64,000 nucleotides of DNA from Aurelia coerulea (lineage: Eukaryota; Cnidaria; Scyphozoa; Semaeostomeae; Ulmaridae): the NCBI GenBank assembly GCA_039566865.1, contig CM076958.1, forward strand, positions 7,788,501-7,852,500, written 5' to 3'. Under the pieces are notes generated by a model. That model was not told where the DNA came from, did no database searches, and saw nothing but the letters and a program-made list of their open reading frames with translations. Shown one piece after another: positions 27,378 to 37,700 of the stretch. The stretch's first letter is position 1; each line of letters starts with the position of its first letter. A program made the translations under genes and the position numbers.

Positions 27378-27397
27378 CCCTTTACGTTAGTAAAGGG
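27378..27397. repeat. Terminal hairpin of the 4.36-kb insertion
   Basis: CCCTTTAC and GTAAAGGG form a perfect 8-bp inverted repeat around a GTTA loop, starting 3 bp inside the left junction. Subterminal palindromes occur in several transposon classes and in Helitron 3' ends. The CTRR end and TC start expected of a Helitron are absent here. Confidence 0.75.
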
Positions 27398-28304
27398 ATG
27401 TTAGCGCCAAGGCTTACATTATGATTTTCTAGCCCCCTCTCGTGCCCATGCCTCCATCCTGTCACAAAGCGTGCTCTCCCTCTCAAGAAGTCTTCCGTTC
27501 AGAAGCTAAATTCCAGTTACAAGGTTTCTTTCAAGTTGAGCAATTCTCCAGCCGTGTCATCTTATTTCCACTTGATAAAGTTGTCGACCAGAACAAAGTC
27601 CATGGCAAGAACTGTGAACTTGAAGAGAGGATTTACTGGCATGTGATAAACTAATATTCAAAGGCGAAGCGATCGGATATGGCCTAAGAACGGAGAAGGG
27701 AAGTAATCGTGTCTTCATAATTGCGTCGTAGCAGACTATTTAGTGAGTGTGTCTACAAGGTACAAGAAGAAAATAAGACTGAATCAAATCTAAAGTTTGC
27801 TTGGAGTATTCTGCTAGCATGTATTTGTGGCAGAAAAGGTCAGTTGCACGAGCACAGTTTCACCAAGTTGTAGCTCACAATTTGAAGCTCAATCACAAGC
27901 CAACAGGTCCTGTAGCTTCACTCCCAGGCAACAAGCAGACAAGGAGTGGTATTCCGGACCAAAGATACTTTCAACTGTAGCTGCCCACCATCTTATACAC
28001 AGGGGAATTGGATGGCATTGCAGTTTATTGTCTTGCTGTGCTGGTAGTCTGCATTTCATTATCGAATTGGGGAAAACAAGACAAGATACAAAATGTTGCG
28101 AATCACTAACATTCAATGGAGCTGAAAGCAAGTTGGAACATCCAAACATTAGATCCATTTATCAAGCAGAAAGAAGGAAATACAGACAGCAGCTGATCAG
28201 GTGCTAATTACTGGGAGTTTGGATCATTGTCAGTACAGCATGCCGATGGTGAAGAACATATGTAACTTGTTATGAGTGGGGCAGTTCTCACTGTTGGTTT
28301 TATT
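27398..28304. other. Unique sequence of the insertion, left part; no supported gene
   Basis: This is mixed-composition, non-repetitive DNA. Short open frames exist (27442-27654 and 27827-28207 on plus, 27889-28158 on minus). None has a recognisable domain, a conserved-looking composition or a convincing start context, and frames on opposite strands overlap. I see no splice-like or promoter signal I would defend. It may be decayed transposon or genomic sequence carried in with the insertion. Confidence 0.5.
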
Positions 28305-30790
28305 TATCCAAGGGGAACCCCCCATGGTCCAAGGTTTCGAACTGTTTCATTGAAAGAGTTGTTTGTAATATCCAAGGGAAAACATATCCTTGGATCATGG
28401 TTGAGATGAGAATGGGCATGAAAATATATGTGAGATAACTGAAAAATGAAATTGAAATGAGTTGTATTGTGATATCCAAGGGTTCACCACGGTTGAGATG
28501 AAAATGGCCATGAAATTATATGCGAAATAACAGAAAAATAAGATTAAAAATAGTTGTGCAGTGATATGAAAATATATGCAAAATAACCGAAAAATGAAAT
28601 TGAAAAGAGTTGTGTTGTTAGATATCCAAGGGGAAACCTATCCTTGGACCACGGTTGAGATGAAAATGGTCAGGAAAATATGTGCGATATAACCGTAAAA
28701 TGAAATTGAAAAGAGTTGTGTTGTGATATGAAAATATATGCGAAATAACCGAAAAATGAGTTGTGTTGTTAGTTATCCAAGGGGAAACCTATCCTTGGAC
28801 CACGGTTGAGATGAAAATGGTCATGGAAATATATGCGATATAACCAAAAAATGCAATTGAAAAGAGTTGTGTTGTGATATGAAAATATATGCGAAATAAC
28901 CGAAAAATGAAATTGAAATGAGTTGTATTGTTAGATATCCAAGGGGAAACCTATCCTTGGACCACGGTTGAGATGAAAATGGTCATGAAAATATATGCGT
29001 TATAACCGAAAAATGAAATTGAAAAGAGTTGTGTTGTGATATGAAAATATATGCGAAATAACCGAAAAATGAAATTGGAATGAGTTGTGTTGTTAGATAT
29101 CCAAGGGGAAACCTATCCTTGGACCACGGTTGAGATGAAAATGGTCATGGAAATATATGCGATATAACCGAAAAATGAAATTGAAAAGAGTTGTGTTGTG
29201 ATATGTAAATATATGCGAAATAACCGAAAAATGAAATTGAAATGAGTTGTGTTGTTAGATATCCAAGGGGAAACCTATCCTTGGACCACGGTTGAGATGA
29301 AAATGGTCATGAAAATATATGCGATATAACCGAAAAATGAAATGGAAAAGAGTTGTGTTGTGATATGAAAATATATGCGAAATAACCGAAAAATGAAATT
29401 GAAATGAGTTGTATTGTTAGATATCCAAGGGGAAACCTATCCTTGGACCACGGTTGAGACGAAAACGGTCATAAAAATATATGCGATATAACGGAAAAAT
29501 GAAATTGAAATGAGTTGTGTTGTTAGATATCCAAGGGGAAACCTATCCTTGGACCACGGTTGAGATGAAAATGGTCATGAAAATATATGCGATATAACCG
29601 AAAACTGAAATTGAAAAGAGTTGTGTTGTGATATGAAAATATATGCGAAATAACCAAAAAATGAAATTGAAATGAGATGTATTGTTAGATATCAAAGGGG
29701 AAACCTATCCTTGGACCACGGTTGAGATGAAAACGGTCATAAAAATATATGCGATATAACGGAAAAATGAAATTGAAATGAGTTGTGTTGTTAGATATGC
29801 AAGGGGAAACCTATCCTTGGACCACGGTTGAGATGAAAATGGTTATGAAAATATATGCGATATAACCGAAAACTGAAATTGAAAAGAGTTGTGTTGTGAT
29901 ATGAAAATATATGCGAAATAACCGAAAAATGAAATTGAAATGAGTTGTATTGTTAGATATCCAAGGGGAAACCTATCCTTGGACCACGGTTGAGATGAAA
30001 ACGGTCATAAAAATATAAGCGATATAACGGAAAAATGAAATTGAAAAGAGTTGTGTTGTGATATGTAAATATATGCGAAATAACCAAAAAATGAAATTGA
30101 AATGAGTTGTGTTGTTAGACATCCAAGGGGAAACCTATCCTTGGACCACGGTTGAGATGAGAATGGTCATGGAAATATATGCGATATAACCGAAAAATGA
30201 AATTGAAAAGAGTTGTGTTATGATATGAAAATATATGCGAAATAACCGAAAAATGAAATTAAAAAGAGATCTGTTGTGATATGAAAATATATGCGAAATA
30301 ACCGAAAAATGAAATTGAAATGAGTTGTGTTGTTAGATATCCAAGGGGAAACCTATCCTTGGATCACAGTTAAGATGGAAATGAACTTAAAAATAGACGT
30401 GAAATAAATGAAATGTAAAGAGGTCTTTTTAGATATCCAAGGTGAAATATATCCTTGGATTACGTTGTAAAGTTGTGTTCTTAGGTATCCATAAGGAAAT
30501 CCATCTTTGGTTCACGGTTTCCTGGGGTAAGCCCATCCTCAGTTCACAGTTTAGAATTGGTTTGTTAGATGAAACCTAATAATTCCCTTGGATCATGGTA
30601 TGGGTATTGAGTGGTGTTCCTAGGTATCCAAGGGGAAACCCATCTTTGGTTCACAGTTTCCTAGTGTAAGCCCATCTTCAGTTCACAGTTTAGAGTTGGT
30701 TTGTTAAATATCCAAGGGCAAACCTAAGCATTGTGTGGTATAATATCCAAGTGGAAACCCATCTTTGGTTCACGGTTTCCAGGTTGGATT
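28305..30790 (+). repeat. Nested minisatellite: 50-bp hairpin module plus 56-bp modules
   Basis: The regular core is about 28620-30400, with degenerate units on both sides. The module beginning ATCCAAGGGGAAACC starts at 28624, 28775, 28937, 29099, 29261, 29423, 29529, 29691, 29797, 29959, 30121 and 30339. Spacings are 151, 162 (seven times), 106 (twice) and 218 bp. These, except 151, fit 50 + 56n with n = 1, 2 or 3. The 56-bp unit is the GAAAATATATGCGA...TGTGATAT segment. Each 50-bp module holds the inverted repeat TCCAAGG/CCTTGGA around a 10-nt loop. From about 30420 to 30790 units decay to a related form with CATCTTTGGTTCACGG. Confidence 0.9.
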
Positions 30791-31321
30791 ATTGTTGGTG
30801 TTGTTTTTTCATGCAAACCGTTTCTGAGTTAGCCAAATTACTTTCCTCTAAAGTACCAGTATTCACGGAACCGCCAATGCTCTAACCTTGCTGCTTGTGT
30901 CAGGTATCCAGGTCCCATGAACAACTTTCTCCTCTCTGCTAACATGAGGGCGGCAACAGTAAGACAAAGACCACCATAGCGGCACCCTGAACAGAAACTG
31001 TAGTGTCACAAGAGTCTACAACCTATAATGGAGCCAACAAACAACCATACAAGTAGAAATTCTGATGCGGCAAATCATTCCTCGTAATGCATTGGATCAT
31101 TGGTCAAATTACACTTGTCACCAATACTTAGAATTCCCTTATCAGCACAGCAGTGTTTAGGGACCCCAACCAGTTCCTTGCGGAAATGGTGGGGCGTTGG
31201 TCCGATCAAGGGCTCAGTGTGGTAGCTTGGGCGTACTTTGGCAGTTAGGCCGCTCTATGTAGCGCGGCGGTTCTGTTTATTGTTGTTCCTTATATATAAT
31301 ATGTTTACAGAATGCAAGAAT
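30791..31321. other. Unique sequence of the insertion, right part; no supported gene
   Basis: This is non-repetitive sequence with balanced composition, including a short GC-rich patch near 31190-31275 (GGGCGTTGG, CCGCTCTATGTAGCGCGG). The reading frame at 31238-31429 runs into the 95-bp tandem repeat and resembles no family I know. No promoter or RNA gene can be supported. Confidence 0.45.
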
Positions 31322-31600
31322 GTATCAGAAGTTGAAAGAGTTAAAGGAAATGAATGTGTGAGAAGTGATATTTCTTACAGTATTTTACATTTGGCAAACT
31401 GTTGTTTCGTTCATGTTTCAGAAAGTTGATAGAGTTAATGGAAATGAATGTGTGAGAAATGATATTTCCTACAGTATTTCACATTTTGGCAAAATGTTGT
31501 TTCGTTCATGTTTCAGAAAGTTGAAAAAGCTTATGGAAATGTATGTGTGAGAAGTGATATTAGATTGTAGTATTTTACATTTGGAAATCTGTTGTTCTCC
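31322..31600 (+). repeat. Three-copy tandem repeat of about 95 bp
   Basis: Units begin GTTGAAAGAG at 31331, GTTGATAGAG at 31425 and GTTGAAAAAG at 31520, 94 and 95 bp apart. They share GGAAATGAATGTGTGAGAA, GATATTTC.TACAGTATTT.ACATTT and TTGTTTCGTTCATGTTTCAG. The third copy is the most diverged and loses homology after about 31590. The repeat is unrelated to either the 248-bp satellite or the 50/56-bp minisatellite. Confidence 0.85.
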
Positions 31601-31735
31601 AAAGATACGACCCCAATAAGCTGCCACACTTTCCGTTGTGTTTTCTTCAATGTCCTTCTGCCGGGGCGAGTTGCTTTGTTTGGAAAGATCCAATATGGCC
31701 GTCTCTGTTCCAGTGATTCCCGCCGCGGGGCGTTA
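31601..31735. other. GC-rich right end of the insertion
   Basis: This CpG-containing segment ends in CCCGCCGCGGGGCG immediately before the satellite. On the minus strand a frame is open from 31732 down through this stretch (to 31469) without an ATG. Its part from 31698 to about 31592 has a soluble-protein-like composition (DLSKQSNSPRQKDIEENTTE). It could be a captured exon fragment or chance. I do not recognise the peptide. Confidence 0.35.
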
Positions 31736-34700
31736 ATATAAAGATTATTGCACTCTTCGTTCTTTTAAACTTTAGTTCTGCCAGTTACTTCTTTTATAGC
31801 ACTATATTAGTGCTGCAGCAACAATTCTTGGAAACATTTCAATAGAAATTAGTTTTTTCTTTAGTCTCATTTTAGCTTTACTGCATAAACTGACATCGAT
31901 TAATTAAATGTTTATTTTCCCAAAGGAAACGAGATATAAAAACAAAAAGTGGGGATTAACGTACTTTAGTAGCTAAAATTTATATTCTAAAGAGTATTGC
32001 ACTCATCGTTCTATGAAACTTTAGTTCTACCAGTTACTTCATTTATAGCACAACATTAGTGCTGCAGCAACCATTCTTGGAAACATTACTATAGAAATTA
32101 GTTTTTTCGTTCGTCTAAATTTAGCTTTACTGCATAAACAAACATCGATTAATTAAAAGTTTATTTTCTCAAAGAAAACAAATAATAAACACAAAAAGTG
32201 TGAATTAACGTACTTTTGTAGCTAAAATTTATATTATAAACAGTATTGCACTCATCAAGCTTTAAAACTTTAGTTCTACCAGTAACTTCTTTCTAGTACA
32301 ATATTAGTGCTTCAGCAACCTTTGTTGGAAACATTACCATACACAATAGTTTTTTCATTAGTCTCATCTTACCTTCACTGCATGAACAAACATCGATTAA
32401 ATAAATGTTTATTTTCTCAAAGAAAACAAAATATAAACACAAAAAATGGGGATTAACGTACTTTAGTAGCGAAAATTTATAAAATAAAGAGAATTGCACT
32501 CATCGTTCTTTAAAACTTTAGTTTTGCCAGTTTCTTCTTTCATAGCACTATATTAGTGCTGCAGCAACCATTCTTTGTAAAATTACTATAGACATTAGTT
32601 TTTTCGTTCGTCTAACTTTAACTTTACTGCATAAACAAACATCAATTAATTAAAAGTTTATTTCTCAAAGAAAACAAACTATAAACACAATAAGGGTGGA
32701 TTAACGTACTTTAGTAGCTAAAATTTATATTATAAACAGTGTTGCACTCATCAAGCTTTAAAACTTTAGTTCTACCAGTAACTTCTTTCTAGTACTATAT
32801 TAATGCTTCAGCAACCTTTTTTGGAAACATTACCATACACAATAGTTTTTCTTTTGTCTCATTTTACCTTCACTGCATGAACAAACATCGATTAAATAAA
32901 TGTTTATGTTCTCAAAGAAAACAATAGTAAAACACAAAAAGGGTTGATTAACGTACTTTAATAGCTACAATTTGTATTATAAAGAGTATTGCACTCATCG
33001 TTCTTTTAACCTTTAGCTCTGCCAGTTACTTCTTTTAAGGCACTATATTAGTGCTGCAGCAATCGTTCTTGAAAACATTGCTATAGACATTAGTTTTTTC
33101 GTTCGTCTAAATTTAGCTTTACTGCATAAACAAACATCGAGTAATTAAAAGTTTATTTTCTCAAAGAAAACAAATTATAAACACAAAAAAGGTGGATTAA
33201 CGTACTTTAGTAGCTAAAATTTATATCATAAACAGTATTGGACTCATCGTTCTTTAAAACTTTAGTTTTGCCAGTTACTTCTTTTATAACACTATATTAG
33301 TGCTGCAGCAACCATTCTTGGAAACATTACTATAGACAATAGTTTTTTCATTAGTCTTATTTTACCTTCACTGCATGAACAAACATCGAGTAATTAAAAG
33401 TTTATTTTCTCAAAGAAAACAAATTATAAACACAAAAAAGGTGGATTAACGTACTTCAGTAGCTAAAATTTATAATATAAACAGTATTGCACTCATCAAG
33501 CTTTAAAACTTTAGTTCTACCAGTAACTTCTTTCTAGTACTATATTAGTGCTTCAGCAACCATTTATGGAAACATTACTACACACAATAGTTTTTTCTTC
33601 AGTCTCATTTTAGCTTTACTGCATAAACAAACATCGAGTAATTAAATATTTATTTTCGCATACAAAACAAATTATAAACACAAAAAGGGTGGATTAACGT
33701 ACTTTAGTAGCTAAAATTTATATTATAAACAGTGCTGCACTCATCAAGCTTTAAAACTTTAGTTCTACCGGTAACTTCTTTATAGTACTATATTAATGCT
33801 TCAGCAACCTTTTTTGGAAACATTACCATACACAATAGTTTTTCTTTTGTCTCATTTTACCTTCACTGCATGAACAAACATCGATTAAATAAATGTTTAT
33901 TTTCTCAAAGAAAACAATAGTAAAACACAAAAAGGGTTGATTAACGTACTTTAATAGCTACAATTTATATTATAAAGAGTATTGCACTCATCGTTCTTTT
34001 AACCTTTAGATCTACCAGTTACTTCTTTCATAGCACTATATTAGTGCTGCAGCAACCATTCTTGGAAACATTACTATAGACAATAGTTTTTTCATTAGTC
34101 TTATTTTACCTTCACTGCATGAACAAACATCGAGCAATTAAATATTTATTTTCGCCTAGAAAACAAAATATAAACACAAAAAATGGGGATTAACGTACTT
34201 TAGTAGCTAAAATGTATATTATAAAGAGCATTGGACTCATCGTTCTTTAAAACTTTAGTTCTTTTATGGCACTATATTAGTGCTGCAGCAACCATTCTTG
34301 GAAACATTACTATAGACATTAGTTTTTTCGTTCGTCTGAATTTAGCTTTACTTTATAAGCAAACATCGAGTAATTAAAAGTTTATTTTCTCTAAGAAAAC
34401 AAATTATAAACACAAAAAGTGTGGATTAACGTACTTTAGTAGCAAAAATTTATATTATAAAGAGTATTGCACTCATCGTTCCTTACAACTTTAGTTCTGC
34501 CAGTTACTTCTTTTATAGCACTATATTAGTGCTTCAGCAACCATTCTTGGAAACATTACTATAGACATTAGTTTTTTCGTTCGTCTAAATTTAGCTTTAC
34601 TGCATAAACAAACATCGATTAATTAAATGTTTATTTTCTTAAAGAAAACAAATTATAAACAAAAAATGTGTGGATTAACGTACTTTAATAGCGACAATTT

Positions 34701-37700
34701 ATATTATCAAGAGTATTGCACTCATCAAGCTTTAAAACTTTAGTCCTACCAGTAACTTCTTTCTAGTACTATATCAGTGCTTCAGCAACCTTTTTTGGAG
34801 ACATTGCCATACACAATAGTTTTTCTTTTGTCTCATTTTACCTTCACTGCATGAACAAACATCGATTAAATAAATGTTTATTTTCTCAAAGAAAACAATA
34901 GTAAAACACAAAAAGGGTTGATTAACGTACTTTAATAGCTACAATTTATATTATAAAGAGTATTGCACTCATCGTTCTTTTAATCTTTAGATCTACCAGT
35001 TACTTCTTTCATAGCACTATATTAGTGCTGCAGCAACCATTCTTGGAAACATTACTATAGACAATAGTTTTTTCATTAGTCTTATTTTACCTTCACTGCA
35101 TGAACAAACAGCGAGCAATTAAATATTTATTTTCGCCTAGAAAACAAAATATAAACACAAAAAATTGGGATTAACGTACTTTAGTAGCTAAAATGTATAT
35201 TATAAAGAGCATTGGACTCATCGTTCTTTAAAACTTTAGTTCTTTTATGGCATTATATTAGTGCTGCAGCAACCATTCTTGGAAACATTACTATAGACAT
35301 TAGTTTTTTCGTTCGTCTAAATTTAGCTTTACTGCATAAGCAAACATCGAGTAATTAAAAGTTTATTTTCTCTAAGAAAACAAATTATAAACACAAAAAG
35401 TGTGGATTAACGTACTTTAGTAGCAAAAATTTATATTATGAAGAGTATTGCACTCATCGTTCCTTACAACTTTAGTTCTGCCAGTTACTTCTTTTATAGC
35501 ACTATATTAGTGCTTCAGCAACCATTCTTGGAAACATTACTATAGACATTAGTTTTTTCGTTCGTCTAAATTTAGCTTTACTGCATAAACAAACATCGAT
35601 TAATTAAAAGTTTATTTCCTCAAAGAAAACAAATTATAAGCACAAATAGGGTGGATTAACATACTTTAGTTGCTAAAATTTATATTATAAACAGTATTGC
35701 ACTCATCAAGCTTTAAAACTTTAGTTCTACCAGTAACTTCTTTCTAGTACAGTATCAGTGCTTTAGCAACCATTTTTGGAAACATTACTATACACAACAA
35801 TTTTTTCTTTAGTTCCATTTTACCTTCACTGCATGAACAAACATCGATTAAATAAATGTTTATTTTCTCAAAGAAAATAATATTAAAACACAAAAAGGGT
35901 TGATTAAGGTACTTTAATAGCTATAATTTATATTATAAAGAGTATTGCACTCATCGTTCCTTACAACTTTAGTTCTGCCAGTTACTTCTTTTATAGCACT
36001 ATATTAGTGCTTCAGCAACCATTCTTGGAAACATTACTATAGACATTAGTTTTTTCGTTCGTCTAAATTTAGCTTTACTGCATAAACAAACATCGATTAA
36101 TTAAAAGTTTATTTCCTCAAAGAAAACAAATTATAAGCACAAAAAGGCTGGATAAACATACTTTAGTAGCTAAAATTTATATTATAAACAGTATTGCACT
36201 CAGCAAGCTTTAAAACTTTAGTTCTACCAGTAACTTCTTTCTAGTACAGTATCAGTGCTTCAGCAACCATTTTTGGAAACATTACTATACACAACAATTT
36301 TTTCTTTAGTTCCATTTTACCTTCACTGCAAAAACAAAACATCGATTAAATAAATGTTCATTTTCTCAAAGAAAACAATAATAAAACACAAAAAGTATTG
36401 ATTAACGTACTTTAATAGCTACAATTTATATTATAAACAGTATTGCACTCATCGTTCTTGGAACTTTAGTTCTGCCTTTAACTTCTTTTATAGCACTATT
36501 TTAGGGCTGCAACAACCATTCTTGGAAACATTATTATAGATATTAGTTTTTTCTTTTAGTATCATTTTACTTTTACTGCATAAACAAACATCGATTAACT
36601 AAAAGTTTATTTTCTCAAAAAAAAACATAATATAAAAACAAAAAATTGTAAATTAACGTACTTTAGTAGCTACAATTTATATTATAAAGAGTATTGCACT
36701 CATCGTTCTTCAAAACTTTAGTTCTACCAGTAACTTCTTTTATAGCACTATAGTAGTGCCGCAGCAGCCATTCTTGAAAAAATTACTTAGGACATTAGTT
36801 TTTTCTTTGGTCTCATTTTATCTTTACTGCGTAAACAAACGTCGATTAATTAAAAGTTTATTTTCTCGAAGAAAAAAAAATTATAAACACAAAAAATGGG
36901 GATTAACGTACTTTAGTAGCTAAAATTTATATTATAAAGAGTATTGGACTCTTCGTTCCTTTAAGCTTTACTTCTGCAAGTTACTTCTTTTATAGCACTA
37001 TATTAGTGCTTCAGCAACAATTTTTAGAAACATTACTATACACAATAGTTTTTTCTTTAGTCTCATTTTAGCTTTACTGCATAAACAAACATCGAGTAAA
37101 TAAATATTTATTTTCGCAAAGAAATCAAAATATAAACACAAAAAATGGGGATTAACGTACTTTAGTAGCTAAAATTTATATTATAAAGAGTATTGGACTC
37201 ATCGTTCTTTAAAACTTTAGTTTTGCTAGTTACTTCTTTCATAGCACTATATTAGTGCTGCAGCAACCATTCTTGGAAACATTTCTATAGACAATAGTTT
37301 TTTCATTAGTCTTAAATTTAGCTTTACTGCATAAACAAACATCGATTAATTAAAAGTTTATTTTCTCAAAGAAAACAAATAATAAACACAAAAAGTGTGA
37401 ATTAACGTACTTTTGTAGCTAAAATTTATATTATAAACAGTATTGCACTCATCAAGCTTTAAAACTTTAGTTCTACCAGTAACTTCTTTCTAGTACAATA
37501 TTAGTGCTTCAGCAACCTTTGTTGGAAACATTACTATACACAATAGTTTTTTCTTTAGTCTCATTTTACCTTCACTGCATGAACAAACATCGATTAAATA
37601 AATGTTTATTTTCTCAGAGAAAACAAAATATAAACACAAAAAATGGGGATTAACGTACTTTAGTAGCTAAAATTTATATTATAAAGAGAATTGCACTCAT

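Larger units (their letters stand above)
27375..31735. mobile_element. 4.36-kb non-satellite insertion, class unknown
   Basis: The satellite stops at ...CAATTTATATTA and restarts at TTAATATAAAGATTATTGC. The monomer types on the two sides are exactly those found side by side at about 8280-8470, 11345-11530 and 42785-42960, so a single in-phase insertion is the simplest reading. TTA is present at both edges (27372-27374 and 31733-31735) as a possible 3-bp duplication. The ends are weakly inverted: CACCCC on the left against CGCCCC read from the right. The content is GC-richer and includes a hairpin at the left edge, a long minisatellite and a 95-bp tandem repeat. No transposase or integrase is visible. 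A non-autonomous DNA transposon is one option; a captured genomic segment is another. Confidence 0.55.

Noticed and set aside
27827..28207. 126-codon plus-strand frame in the insertion (also 27442-27654 and minus 27889-28158)
   Set aside because: No domain, no family resemblance, overlapping frames on both strands and no supporting signals. These are best taken as chance frames in non-satellite DNA.
28620..30400. A CRISPR array
   Set aside because: Hairpin modules are separated by repeated 56-bp units and not by unique spacers, no cas genes exist, and the context is eukaryotic.
31238..31550. Short plus-strand frames at 31238-31429 and 31365-31550
   Set aside because: They run through the 95-bp tandem repeat, where a common unit keeps frames open. 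The peptides show only the repeat.
27375..31735. A Helitron
   Set aside because: The 5' TC and 3' CTRR ends and the A/T host dinucleotide are absent. The only strong hairpin is at the edge opposite to that expected for either orientation's CTRR terminus.
31733..31735. A piggyBac-type TTAA insertion
   Set aside because: TTAA is present at the right edge only. The left edge is ATTAC, so the required TTAA duplication is missing.
32293..32499. 68-codon minus-strand frame in satellite
   Set aside because: It lies wholly within satellite monomers that are otherwise full of stops. It is absent from sibling monomers.
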